Positions 13,236 through 25,943 of a DNA stretch of 64,000 nucleotides are shown one piece after another; the stretch's first letter is position 1; the number at the start of each line of letters is the position of its first letter. Position numbers and translations under genes: made by a program. Origin of the DNA: Panonychus citri. Taxonomy: Eukaryota > Arthropoda > Arachnida > Trombidiformes > Tetranychidae. The notes beneath the pieces were generated by a model, which saw only the letters and a program-made list of their open reading frames with translations, was not told the DNA's origin and searched no databases. The DNA lies in assembly GCF_014898815.1 (NCBI RefSeq), contig NW_026515545.1, positions 1,116,001 to 1,180,000 of the forward strand. Reading direction: 5' to 3'.

Positions 13236-15560
13236 ATGGTATCACAATTACTTGACTACAATGACACTAAATTGAACTATGGATTAACATTATCATCACC
13301 CATTGGGATTTTATCAACATCATCTCTCCTCATCTCAGAATCAACACCATCCATGGTAATAATTAATTCAAATGAAACTGAAACGTCAACCATGAGCAAC
13401 ATTTCGGTGGGCCAAGCAGCCGAAATAGTAAATGACCATAACCCTCTTATTTACGCTTACTATTTACTCTTTGGTATTGGTTCTTGTGGTAATTTTTACG
13501 CTTTAAAAGATTTGGTTAAGGCTCGACAATTAAGTCAATACATTAATCTTCTCATGGCACATTTAACTTTTGCCGATCTTTGTGTAATATTCATATCACT
13601 TCCCATTGAGATTATGTGGCAAATAACCTACACCTGGGAAGCGGGTGATCTTACCTGTCGATTGATCCAAGTTATCAGACTTTTCGGTCTTTATCTTTCA
13701 TCAAATATTGTCGTTTGCATTTCGATTGACCGTTTACACGCTTTCACCCGAACTCCAAATAAAACTGGCTACTATAAATACTCAAAGAAAATATTGATCT
13801 CTGCTTATATAATATCCCTACTATTAAGTACACCTCAGGTAAGAAAGATATTAATAGTAATACAATCATAATATTTTCACCTTTCAATTGACAATTCAAA
13901 AAGCATCTTCACCAAAATTCAATCATCATCTAACAATCAACTTCTCCCTAACTCTGAACATCGTTAGTTCAATTCCATAATAACTGACAACTCTAATTTA
14001 CCAAAGAAAACAGGAAATATAAAATATGGAATTGAACATTTCCTCCTACTTTTCCTACTTCCATCCTCTGACTAGATCTCTCCTTAATTGCTGCAAGGCA
14101 ATTACTCTGCCATTGAATGAGGTTATTGCTGAATTTTTCCCCATGACCCTGACTGTTAACAACGATAATGATATTTGAGAAAAAATTGTTTTCGTCTTCT
14201 CATCACCAAAATTTACTTATAACTCGATTGAACTGAACAATTGGAACTTATCACTCCCAAGTATGTGAAAATATGATTATCATGATCAAGTTTCAAATTA
14301 ATAGTCGTTTTTTTTTATACCAACCTTTCAGTCACATCAAGAGATTTCATCTTGAGTTGATGAAGAAGCAAAAGAAAATTTAATTTAAATTACATTACAT
14401 TCAGACAGAATTGATCAACTATAATAAAGGAAAATGAGACATTTAATTTATTCAACAGTCATGAAAATTAAATCAGCATCAATCAAAATCTAATCAACAT
14501 AATGATCATCAAACTCTCAACTTATTGCCATGCAACTTGTTCACAACATTGTACTAATTCATTGAGTATCTTATTATCATTGATAATCAGATGAATTAAT
14601 CAATTCAGCAATGTTATTATCTGTTATGATAATTGAACAGTTTCATGATCTTGGTTACGATTTCCAATAAGAGTAAATTGTTCACCATCAATTATAATAA
14701 TATCTGAATTGATTCATGTTTTTTTTCACAGGTTAAATTGTGAATTTCGAGAATGAATTTTGTCAATAATTAATTAACTGTTTCTGTTGTAATTTGATTA
14801 ATTACAGGCAATCATTTATCGAGTTGAAACCCATCCACTGGTCCCAGGGTATGCTCAGTGTATTCAGGCTGCTTGGTTCGTAGATACGATTTTCGAAAAG
14901 TTTTACACTGGAATGAGTTTAATTGGAATGTATTTTGGTCCCTTAATTGCGATTGTCTTTTGCTATTGTAAAATCTTTTTTCACCTTCATTATGATGGTC
15001 AAAGTATTCAAATATCAGGTAAGAATTGCTGGAGAAAAGGTCAAAGTTGAAGATTTATTTCTGGTCAAAGTCTACTAATTATTGACCAATTAGTTGGGAA
15101 AAGAGATTAATTATCGAGGTCAATCAATTTGTTTCAATCAAGAATATTACAATTTAACTTATTGGAAAATTATCCTAATAATCAATTGTTTTATTTTTCT
15201 ATTATTTGGAAAAATATAATATCCATAGAGTCTTCATGTGCCTTTCAATTTAAAGCCATTGCTCCAAGAGATAATCGTGATATCCGTTTGGTTCAAGCTC
15301 GACACCAGGTTAATCGTTTCTCGCTAATCCAAAAGGCCAAATATCGTACGCTTAAAATGACACTTATCATTGTACTTGCTTATCTAATCTGTTGGTCACC
15401 TTATGTTGCCCTTGTTTTATATTCATCTTATGATTATGATGCAGCTCAAGGTATTGATCCAGCCATTCATGAAGGGATTATACTTTTCGCCGCTTCTCAT
15501 AGCTGCGTTAATCCATTTGTTTACCGAATTAATCTTGTAAGACGTTTTCCCGCCAGTTAA
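13236..15560 (+). CDS. class A neuropeptide GPCR, AKH/corazonin/GnRH-receptor type
   Basis: Predicted seven-helix plasma-membrane receptor for a small peptide of the adipokinetic hormone/corazonin/GnRH superfamily. Exons: 13236-13838, 14808-15018 and 15229-15560 (phases 0 and 1; donors CAG|GTAAGA and CAG|GTAAGA), giving 381 residues. Residues 1-70 form an extracellular tail with N-glycosylation sequons (NDT, NET, NIS). TM1 carries GN, TM2 LxxADL, TM3 ends in IDRLHA (DRL instead of DRY), TM6 has CWSPY and TM7 has HSCVNPFVY. The segments around FGLYLSSNIV (TM3) and after TPQ (loop 2, TM5) match the AKH/corazonin/GnRH group best. Only 11 residues follow NPFVY, so there is no usual C-terminal tail. 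A GTAAGA at 15537 could be a donor for an unseen last exon, but the stop at 15558-15560 is followed closely by a poly(A) signal. The ligand is not predictable. Confidence 0.85.
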
Positions 15561-15587
15561 AGTTTTCAAAAAATTCACCAATATTTC

Positions 15588-15593
15588 AATAAA
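15588..15593 (+). terminator. poly(A) signal of the GPCR gene
   Basis: AATAAA 28 bases after the GPCR stop codon; supports 15560 as the true end of the coding region. Confidence 0.55.
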
Positions 15594-16062
15594 AAATGTT
15601 CTACGTTGATTCAATCAAATTTTACAATAGAATTTATATTTTAATATTGACCGCCTTAGGCTCTTCTATTTATATAAATCATAGCGAAATAAACTCTCGC
15701 CTCTTAGAAAATTACACCTAAGCTTCATGAAAAAATCTCATGAAAATACTAAAGTATATGAGCTTTTTGACAAAAATTTTTTTGTCAACTTTTCAGTTGT
15801 AAATTGCGCTTTTTCAAAAGTAATTCAATTGTTAGTAAATTCGGTTCTCCAAGTATCTTAGATGGCGACACTTTTTTGATAACAAGATAAAAGTTCTTGG
15901 TTCCCAAACCCAAATTGGAATGAGATTTATTACATTAAAGGATTAAAGTTATCAAAAAATAGTATTAAAGCTGATTAAGTATTAATACAATTTCGAAACA
16001 CTTTTGGTATTATTTAAATTTCGCGCTTTTATGTTCAACTTTTTTTTCCTTTAGAAATTGTT

Positions 16063-16640
16063 TCAAATTTGAAGAATAAAGTTTTCGATTTCTATTTTCT
16101 TTTGAAAGTTCGAGTCTGAGGTTAACCATCTTTTAAATGTTTCCAATCTCGATTCATCCAGATTTCTCTTTCTTTTTAGTGAATATACATTTCTAAAATC
16201 GGTTATCCAATTCTCATGATCGTGGTCAGTCTCCAGTGACCTTACAATAAAGATCAATTGCTTCGATGGGAGAAGCAGAAAGTTTACCTGGAGTTGGATG
16301 TTTTTATTTTCCTCATTTAAGTCTTGAATTTTCTTCAATATCATGATCATTAGGTTGTAATGTTCTTTGATAAGATGACATTGATCCATAATCATCTTCG
16401 ATTTCAGTACCTTTGGGCTAACATTCGGTCAGATTCTTACAAATGTATTCGACCTCTAGATCTTATCCTGTACAGTTGAAATTTCAATTGGATTGGAGGT
16501 GAAGTTGCAATAAACCACTTTACACTTTGATCGCTGGTCAATAAATTCACTCGTATGAATATCTAATAGATGGTGATACCTGTTACAGTGAATGTGAATA
16601 ACTTTCTATCAAATTACATATTAATAATTCGCGCAGGTCA
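16063..16640 (-). pseudogene. unrecognised decayed coding segment
   Basis: I do not recognise the family. On the minus strand, 16395-16063 is open for 110 residues starting MIMDQCHLIKEHY and has mixed-composition, coding-like sequence: an amphipathic Lys/Glu/Leu stretch (about residues 20-36), then a charged segment with NWITDFRNVY and a C-terminal ETFKRWL. Just upstream, about 16610-16462, a different frame encodes another coding-looking piece (contains DIHTSEFIDQ and CKVVYCNFTS) that ends in a stop before the 110-residue frame. Composition differs from the microsatellite-rich surroundings. It may be a degraded gene, transposon remnant or exons of an unseen gene; an intron inside it (donor CAG|GTAAAC near 16290) is also conceivable. 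Confidence 0.3.
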
Positions 16641-18390
16641 TAGTAGATAACCTTTGGTATCTAATAGCTTTTCCCAATATCGAAAGACCAAAATTTCATC
16701 TTTGGGTTAACTTGATCTCTCATTGATGAAATGATTAACCAAAAGTTTATCCTCAAATTTACACTCGAAAATTACGATTCTCATGATTCAAATATTAAGA
16801 ATGACTTTCGATATAATCCTGATAATACAATTATAAAAGAGCTTGAATTCTCATATTTATCTCTAGCATTTAATTTCTCTCTCACATTCAATTATTCATA
16901 CATGTATTATTTATTTATATTACAACCAATTCTGATTAGGAAAATGTGTTGATAATAATTAAATTAAAGACACAATTTTAATATCGAAATAGCTAAAGCA
17001 TGAAAGCTTTTGTTGTTAATTGTTGTGCTTTTGGTTTGTGATCAACTAAATTGTTGACGATACACTTGATTTAAAATCATCATCTATCATCAATTATTTA
17101 ATAAATATAATACAAGTAATAATAATAATAATCATAATAATTGTAATAATAATAATAATAATCATAATCATAATAATCATAATAATAATAACAATTAAGA
17201 TAATAATTATAAAGATAATAATCATAATAGTAACAATTAATTAGTTAGTTGTATTACTCAGTTGTTATCGTCTCATTGTTTGTATTAATAGTTTGTTAGT
17301 TTGATTTTTTTTGATATAATCTGGTCACAATTAACTGTTAACAATTAACACAATGAGGATAAACACTTTCGTTGGTAGCATTTAATTATCGTCCATTTCC
17401 AATCCTGAATATATTTCCTCCCTTGTTGGAATCCTTGTCATCCTCTTGTCCTCCCTGTAAACTGACCAAATGATAATCAAATTGACCAGAATTAACTAGT
17501 TGGTTAGAATTGGTTTTGATGGGGAAAAAACTTAACCAGATTATTCAACATTTCAATATCTTTCTTTTGTCAGGTTAATTGTTAATTATTATTATCTTGA
17601 GGTTTTTAGTAAAAAAAAAACAAAATCAATTATCTCATAGTTTTTATCATTTCCTTTTCCGCCTTTGGATGATGATGATTTTGTTGTTGATTGGTTTTCT
17701 TTGTTGTTGTTGTTTTTGTTGTTGATGTTGATGTTGTTGATTTAATTGTAATAACTAATTGGATTTATTATTATTTGATGATAATTTACAAGGATTTGTT
17801 AAAATTTGTTTTCTTTTTTGCAGTCGAACAATTGTTTTCTCTTAATAATTTCCTGTAATCGAATTATTTGATTTTTGTTTAAATCTCTTCCTTTTTTTTT
17901 CTTCAGGAGAAATTGTCTTCTCTCTTTACCTCACTATAGATGAATATGGATGAAGATGGTGATGATGATGATGATGGTTGGATGTGGAAAGGTAAAGTGA
18001 TAGTGATAATGATCATTGTGTTGTTATGAGGTGGGAAGATGTTGATGGTAAAAGATGAAAGATTTTTAATTGCGATGAGTTTGATGAGGTGATGATGATG
18101 ATGATTATATTATTCAAATGCTAGAATTTAGTTCTGGATATAAATTATGAATATTATCGTTCGTTAATGAGGTTAAGTTCTTTCAGGTGCGTCAAATTCC
18201 TGTTAGATCACATATACAGAGAGAGTTGATTAGAGTCGAATAAGAAAAAGAGAGAAAAAAAGAGAAAAAAAAGAGAAATTATTAAGTGAGAGTTAAATTT
18301 TTTTCCAAGAATAAGCAAAGAATTGAGAGTCAGCATTTAAGGGGAAAATTGGGCTCGATGGAAAGGAAAGCGAAAGGAAAGAAAAGAGGT

Positions 18391-18425
<35 letters not shown>

Positions 18426-18672
18426 GAGAAGAGGGAAAGTGGACATTGGTCAGTAGATGGTTGGGTATATTGGAAGGTATGTGAATATAAAACAGAAGAA
18501 TAAGAAGAAATGCTGAGGCGTGTCAAGTATTTTTGATGTTTTGTGTGTGAAGAGTGTTGAAAGTGTGCGAAAAAAAGACAGAGGGAAGAGAGAGAGAGAG
18601 AGAGAGTAAAATAAAAAGAAAGAAAGAGAGAGAGATTGTAGCAGTTGATGTCGGTGTGGGATCGCCCCATCA
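16641..18672. other. gene-free stretch with AT-trinucleotide and GA repeats
   Basis: Holds an (AAT)n-like region near 17110-17220, Gln/Leu-type GTT repeats near 17690-17740, GAT repeats near 17950-18110 and GA tracts near 18390-18630. Minus-strand open frames at 18293-18692 are Ser/Leu translations of the GA tracts, not genes. It is the 3' flank of the innexin gene. Confidence 0.55.
18394..18420. repeat. (AG)n microsatellite
   Basis: Pure AG tract of about 27 bases in the 3' flank of the innexin gene; shorter AG tracts follow near 18590-18635. Confidence 0.9.
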
Positions 18673-21408
18673 TCATTTACCCCAAAAGCCATTTGGAGGC
18701 ATACGTTTACTCGAATGACTCATAGTTCCCTGAGCACCAGTAGCATTTCCACCGGAGAAATGATGATGTCCGGTCACGTGACAAGCTGTTGGATGGCAGG
18801 AGTGCCAAGAGGTAGATGGTGGTGCACCCACACTGGCAACACTGCCCATCTCAGCATCGCTTCCTGTATTACCTTCTTCTTGCATTTTCATCTGGTTGGC
18901 ATAAAATTCCCATAGACGGGAAACTATTAGGGTGGCCATTATGGACCCATGGTTATGTTCAATGAGACGGAGTACAAAAACACCATCCCAGCCTAAATAT
19001 TGTGCAGATATTTTCCGTGCCAACCGGCCAACCTCAGCCATAGAGACTAAACGGGTTCGCCAGAGACACAGACGTATATAAGCTAACCTGTTACACCGGA
19101 AGCTCCGCCATACCCAGAAAAGTAGGCTTAATACATTAAGGGGTAACAGGAAAGCCATGTAAAACCACACAACGGAAAAAATTTTCTCATTGAAAACATT
19201 TATTGGCAGTACACATTGGCAGGTATAGGTTCGAAGTCCACCCTGAATGGCGGCACGAACTTGGCACAAGGTTTGCAAAGGGAACCTCGGTGAGGCCCAC
19301 CATTCACCTTCAACCATCAGTCGGCGGATAAGTTCCAGGCCATGGCGAAGGAAACCTCGACCCATAAATGAGCCGAGTAACAAGAATTGAAGTCCAACGT
19401 TAATAACGTAAAGACTTTTAACCAGTAAATAAAGTAGGCACAAATACCGGCTGGGTCCTCCGGAGCAACATCGACAGGAGAGAGGAAGCCGACAAGAGGG
19501 ATCGGTACACCAACCCGCTTCCCCTGTAACAAGAGTATGAAATTGATCAACAAATTCAGCTAAAAGGGCTTCTCTTTGTTGACACCCCGGCGGAAGGGAG
19601 GCAATGTCAGATGCTTTTTTCAATAAACGCCGTAGTTTAACACCGGCATTGTGAGCACATGAATTATACACAAGGAAGGGCACATAGAAACAACATCCTT
19701 GGACTAATAATATTAACGGAGCCCATTGGTAATAGCCGACTCTCACTCTTCTCAGTCTCTCCGGTCCAGTTGAGGCCACATCGAAACCTCCATAATCTAA
19801 TTCTTCTGGAAGAACTCGAGGATCAGGTGGATCCTAAACACACAGATGAACAATTAAAATAGATGATGATCACCAGAAGAAGAATAGATCAGAATAAGAG
19901 AGAGAGAGAGAAAAAGAAGAAAAAAAAGTTCTAATTAGATTATATCGAATATGTAACGAAAAAAAAACTTTTTCTTTCCAAAATCGATTCGATTTACTAA
20001 AACATTGATCGATCAACATAAACAAAAATTAGCACAATAAACAACGATACACATAAAGCAGCAGCTAAAATTAGTAGAGAGTGGAAACAATTTTTTAATT
20101 AGTTGATAATCTTGATGATAATTTATATTATATTCTAGTCAACCTTTGGTCAGTCTATGTGGTCAATGAAGATGACGATGACTTTGTACTCAGAACTGAT
20201 TACAAAGGTATCAGGTTAACATACTAATAGATGAGAATCTGTAAAAAAGAAAGCATTTTTTTCTCGTTTCATCTTTTTCTCCTTCGAGAATTAGAGACCA
20301 GAAAGATAACAGATAATATCATTTTCCCAAACCATCAATAAGTTCAGGATAATATTCAGATGACCATTATCGTCAACATGAGATCCACAGACCATCAATT
20401 TCAGGGTGAAAGGAGATAGAGAGAGAGAAGTGAGAGAGCAAAAACAAAAACTCTTCAAGTTTATTCCTCATGAAAATATCTCTTCATGGTAATATTATCA
20501 CTTAATCTTAATTGCAATGGAAAATCAGAGATAATTAGATTATTAATTTTCCATGGTAAAGGAAACAAATAACTATTACACTTGGAGTTTCGATGTTGAT
20601 TACGTTCAAATCAAATTCTCTGACTAAGTGAATGTTTAAGTTAATTGTGATCGTACCTAATTCTGTATCTAATACATACCATTTCTTAACTGTTGGCCAC
20701 TTTTTCCTTCTTAACTGTTCATATCTAATAATCTAATTATTATTAATATCGTTCTCATGAACCTTTAATTAACCAATTTGCAGAAATTATTCCGAAAACA
20801 AAGTGACTAAATTTGACAGAGAGAAAGAGACATTTACCTTCAAGCAAGAAAGGTAAAGTTATTATCTCATTTCTTATATAATATTATCATTCCCTGATTA
20901 TCATGCAACTGATAAATTAGATAATTTAATTTTTCTCACTCTCATTTTAACGAATCTTAATCAGCCCCTTGGTTGCAGTTCTCTCAATTGCTCCCATTCT
21001 CAGTTCTCTCTCTCTCTTTCTCTCCTCCTCTTCCTCTCCCTGTTTCTGGTTCCTGTTCATCATTTTTGATTACCGAATTGAGTGTTTATAGCAATTTTGA
21101 GTAACACAAATAAATAGCAGAAAAAAAACAACATGGAAAAGGTTAAAATCAAAAATGCAAACTGAATTAACGGTAAATTAATGTTATGAATACAATTGAA
21201 TAGAGAAATAAAAAAACAACAATGAGAATACAAAAATTATATTATAAGCAAAAGACCAAACAATTACAATTGAATGTTTGAACTATTTACCATGAACCAT
21301 GAATTCATCATGAATGTTCATTGCTCATGTTCAGGATAAAAGATTCTGGTCGAAGTTTCAGATTGAATCGAATTTTTTTTTCTTCTCTTCTCATGTATAA
21401 TACAAATA

Positions 21409-21445
<37 letters not shown>

Positions 21446-23051
21446 TTTCTTTCTTTCTCTTTCTCTTTCTCTATATTTATACATGTATAAATATCTTTGT
21501 ATCTATTTGATTATAAGCTTTGGAATTTGATTAAATCATTTTACTGGTTAAATGATTGTAGATTATTAATTGTAATCGTTTGGTTTAGTTACGGATGCAA
21601 TTTAAGTTATCGATTGAAATATTGAGAGCAATTTGTTTGATTGGAGCAAAACAATAAATGAAATAAACAGAAAATGGAACAGGTAATTTGAATCAATTAG
21701 CAGGGAGAACATTGAAATTAATTATCTATTTGTATTTGATTTTTTCGGCCAATAATTGAGACATTACCTGATTCTTTCCAACTTGACCAACTATATCATA
21801 ATCCTCATCATCTGCATCCGCGGCCACAAGATAATATGTGGACGCTGTCCAGCAATAGGAGTTTACGTAGCGAGCCTGAGGCTCTGTGAAATAAGTCGGT
21901 GTGAAACATTCAATCGGATCACCGATATATTGTTTGGTGAAAATGGGCAGAGCCAGAAAGAGGAAGACCAGTAAGGTGTATTTCCGGTTTAACTTGTCCA
22001 CTCCATCGTCTACTGGCACATGGATTCCACCGATCAGATCATGAAACCTAAAGGGATTTTGTTTTGTTTGAATTTAGGAAAGTTTTTCGTTTTCAGGGTT
22101 AAAGGTAATGGACGATAAAGGGAGATAAAGGTCAAGATATAAGGGATTCGGGTCGGGAAAATGGAAAGGATATCGTGTGTATATAAATGTTGTTTCAAGT
22201 CATTTTTGTCACCAAATTGTTATAATTATTTAACGTTAATCAATTAATAATAATAATAATAGGATAATAATAAGATAATAGGTTTTAACAAAGGAGTGGA
22301 AATTAAATTTTCAACGAAATGTAATGAAAACAATAAAATAAAATAATAAACAGAGGAAAATTAAGAAGATGCAATAAGATAATGATAAGTGTCAGGGTGA
22401 GGGAGTGGCAACGATGATATTGGCGGTGGGCAGGTTGGTGGTGGTGGTGGTGATGATGATGATGATGATGGTGGTGGTGGCGGAGGAATGGAGTGTAAAA
22501 AGTGTGGTGTTCAATTGTTAGCGTTGATTTTGATGTTCACACATAGATGAGAATTGGTTAGAGGATTGAAAATATAAATTGAATGAAATGATAAGCATAA
22601 CGAGAGGGATTGAAGAGAGCGGGATAGTAACAGCGGTGGCAGTAGCAGTGGCATTAGCGGTGGTGACATAAATTTGGTAATGGTAACACATGAATTTACA
22701 GCAACAATTAAACAACAATGAGAGTGATTTAGAAAAAACATTGAGAGGGGATTTGATGATTGTGATTCGAGGCGGAGGAGATGAGAGTTAAGGGTTAAAC
22801 AGAATGTGAGGAATTGGATTTGTTGAGATTTTGGATAATGAATAAGGTGAAGGTGTTGAGATTTAGCAGCGAAAGTGTTGATTAGCGGCAGCGGAAAAGT
22901 GAGAAATTAAGATCGACCGAGTCCGGATTTTTACATGAGTTCGGTCCCCGTCCAAAAGGTAAATAAGAGGAATAATAATGAACAAATAAACGAATTATGA
23001 GAGAAGAAACTTTTCGATTACATACTTTACTAACCGGAAGAGAAAGGACAT
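18673..23051 (-). CDS. innexin (gap-junction channel protein)
   Basis: Innexins form gap junctions and hemichannels in protostome plasma membranes. Minus-strand exons: 23051-23026 (26 nt), 22047-21768 and 19833-18673, giving 488 residues. The 26-nt first exon (MSFLFRLVK split after AA of the Lys codon, donor GTATGT) joins in phase to FHDLIGG, restoring the usual innexin start. TM1 lies at about 33-48, followed by YIGDPIEC and NSYCW with the two loop-1 cysteines (56 and 74). YYQW at 136-139 opens TM2, the family hallmark. Loop 2 has the cysteines of LCQVRAA and TYTCQC, then LPINVFNEK leading to TM4. The tail of about 120 residues is low in conservation and has a His/Cys-rich patch (HSCHPTACH then GHHHF). 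Exon 3 is visibly richer in G+C than neighbouring genes. The intron between exons 2 and 3 is about 1.9 kb. Isoform and tissue cannot be inferred. Confidence 0.93.
21412..21440. repeat. (TC)n microsatellite in innexin intron 2
   Basis: TC tract of about 28 bases followed by degenerate TTTC repeats to about 21470, inside the intron between innexin exons 2 and 3. Confidence 0.9.
22435..22482. repeat. compound GGT/GAT trinucleotide repeat in innexin intron 1
   Basis: GGT repeats, then about six GAT repeats, then GGT repeats again: a symmetric three-block trinucleotide array inside the first intron of the innexin gene. Confidence 0.9.
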
Positions 23052-23812
23052 TGCAGAGGACTCGTGGTTCACGCGATGATGAATCTTCGTTGATGTTGGT
23101 GTGGGGTGGAGATGTTATCAAATATACATTATGATGATAGAGATGAATTATGATGATGATGATGATGATATTCTCGATTTTTGTAATAATATTATTATTT
23201 TTTTGTTTCAAAGAGAAATAGTAAAAAAGAATAAAGAAAAAGAATAGAGAGAAAGAGAAAGAGAAGAAAAATAATGTGTAGATATCACATTAGAAACAGC
23301 GAAGTAACTACCACACATTAATAGAGTAAGAAAGGAAGAGAGAAGAAAGAAAGAGAAAATGTTAAGAGAGAAAGAGAAGAAAAAAGAAAGAGGTAGAAAA
23401 AAAGAAAGAGAAAAGTAAGAGATGAAAGAGAATTGAATATAATCACAAACACTGTTCACTATGATGAGAGATACAAAGGTAACAATAATAATCGCCTTTA
23501 ACAGGTAAATCCATTTTCTTATGGGCTGATTTTTGGTATATTTTTGGTGTTTTTTCCGTCGAACAAAAAAGCAAAATTATATATATAATGAAAGAGAAAA
23601 ATATTCCAATTGATTGTGTGTGTTTTAAGAAGAAGACGATATTGAGGAAGAAGAGGAAAAGAAGAGGAAAATTCGAAGATTTTTTTTTCTATCCAACTCA
23701 AACTCACACAGACTCAAATCATTTCCACCAAAATCTTTCACATCACCATCATTATATCTCTCCACTCCACTCCTCTCTTTCTCCATCCCATACTCACTCC
23801 CAGCCTTTTCCA

Positions 23813-23815
<3 letters not shown>

Positions 23816-23859
<44 letters not shown>
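23816..23859. repeat. (CT)22 microsatellite
   Basis: Uninterrupted CT tract of about 44 bases. Confidence 0.95.
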
Positions 23860-23862
<3 letters not shown>

Positions 23863-25904
23863 CTCATACTCTCTTGACGTCAGTGGTTACGTTTCAACTA
23901 AAAGAAAAGTGAAGATGAAAAACCCAGATCTAGGTCATCTTAAGATAACCTTATTTGACCTTCATTAGTTTTTATGGATAAAAACCTTTGGGCTCTCATT
24001 TTGTTATCAACCTTTATCCAGAAAATAGAGAGAGAGAGAAATGAAGACGAAGAAGATAATGCAAGAGAGAAAAAGTTTGATACAACTTTCTTTTCCATGG
24101 GTTATCCTTATTATTATTGTGTTAACAAACGTGAGCTCAATTTTTGTACATTACGATCATTCCCTCATCATTATCACTGTTATCCTCATCTCCATCATCA
24201 TCATCATCATTATTAAAATCAAACATTTAATGAAACTTTTACTCCATCAAGGAAATTGAAAGTTGACCATCATCGTGAAACTAATTAATAATAATATTCA
24301 TGGTTATCAAATGGGTCGAAAAGTTGAAGTTTTCCAATTCTCATTGGAGTCCAGTGTCAATCACTGGAACTTTAACTCATTGAATCAAAGACTAGATCAT
24401 TTTCCAACCTCCCAATTGAATTTTCCAGGTAATAATTTGCTAATCAGGTGAGTGACTTTTTAATGGAAGGTAAAGAAAATATTTCATTAAAAGTTAAAAT
24501 ACTCGAGAATCACATTCACAATTGGCTGCGCAGATTCATTCCAATCGATGATCATCAGCAGAAAAAAACGAAACTAAAATCAAATTCAATCTTTATTGAA
24601 ATAGAGAAACACCAGAGGCGCTGAATACATAATCTATCATGAAAAAGAATTGAGGTGAAAAATTAACCTAATCAAGAGAGAGAGAGAGAGAGATAACAAA
24701 AAAATTAATTCATTTGTTTCTCTCCGTGAAAGAAAAAAAAATGATCATGTTCTCGGTGTTCACCTTAAAACCTCATGAAAAAAGTATAACTTTCACTTTT
24801 CTTTCCTCAACTGATTATTGAAACTTCACCAAACTCATGGAGGAAAAAATGATTTTCATGATAAAACTTATCCAATCCTTCAAACTTGATGCATCTAATA
24901 AGTGTGTGCAAGTAACTGAGTTGATTTAGTTATTGATTAATAAAATGATTACTTGGAACTGGCAACTAACTCTGAACACGTAATATTAACCGGAACCAAT
25001 TAACTAACCAACTAGGAAGTGGAAACTTAAAATTTTTCCTAATAACAAGTTGAAACATTCAACTCAGAATATAATTCAGTACACTGATGGTGTTACTTTG
25101 TTTTTAATCACTTGAATTGATTACATTGTTTGCCGAAGCAATTAAACTTATTGTTTTCCAAGCTCTCAAGTTTTCCAACTTTTTTGCAACAGAAATCATA
25201 AGTTTCAATATTATCATTGAATTAGATTATGATTCCTTAATCTTTGGATTTTCAGTTTATAATAATTGGCTTGAGAGAGAGATTATTGTATTATTACATA
25301 TATTGAACTTTTCTATGGTGAATTCTGATTTGGGATATTAATAGTTTTCCAGAAATGGGAAATGAATATAATGTTCATGATGAGCATGATTATTATAATG
25401 ATGATGATGATGACAATCTTGAATGATATTAACAATCTGAAATGATAAAGGATAAATCAAAGGACTTATGAGTCATGATTAACAATTGGGTGGGATTGGG
25501 ATTGTTCATATTCACAATCTAATCAGAATCAACTGATTATATAATTGAGCTTTTCACTTAGATATGGATTAGAAACACTGAAAAGCAAGAAAGTGAAATG
25601 AGAAGGGAAAAGTTCTGGACTGAAAGATGGACAACAACAATAAGAATGAGATGGAGAGAAAAGAGGATGAAGATAATAGAAAAGTTTTTTTTCCATCCCT
25701 TTGGCTCGAGAAAAATATAATAATAATAACAGGGGAAGTTTCTATTTGCTTTGTATTGAAATCGTTTCGAAAAATCCAAAATTCGAATCCTTATTTCAAC
25801 GGCAACTAGTCCATCATTCAACTGCCAGTAAATGACCACTGGTGAGTGGGTGAGAGACGATGAGGGAGACTAGATCAATAGACTGAACCATGTTTCTATT
25901 ATTT

Positions 25905-25907
<3 letters not shown>

Positions 25908-25940
<33 letters not shown>
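25908..25940. repeat. (GA)n microsatellite
   Basis: Pure GA tract of about 33 bases. Confidence 0.92.

Positions 25941-25943
<3 letters not shown>

Noticed and set aside
18293..18692. Minus-strand open frames of 80-127 residues
   Set aside because: They translate GA tracts and flanking purine-rich DNA into Ser/Leu/Phe runs, have no motif, and overlap in two frames; repeat shadows.
23588..23968. Plus-strand frame of 126 residues with SLSLSL run
   Set aside because: Direct translation of a (CT)22 tract and its flanks; no coding signature outside the repeat.
24263..24451. Short frame with QRLDHFP, reminiscent of the QxLDHF start of S28 serine carboxypeptidases, ending at a GTGAGT donor
   Set aside because: Only a handful of residues match, no downstream exon carries the S28 catalytic motifs; likely chance.
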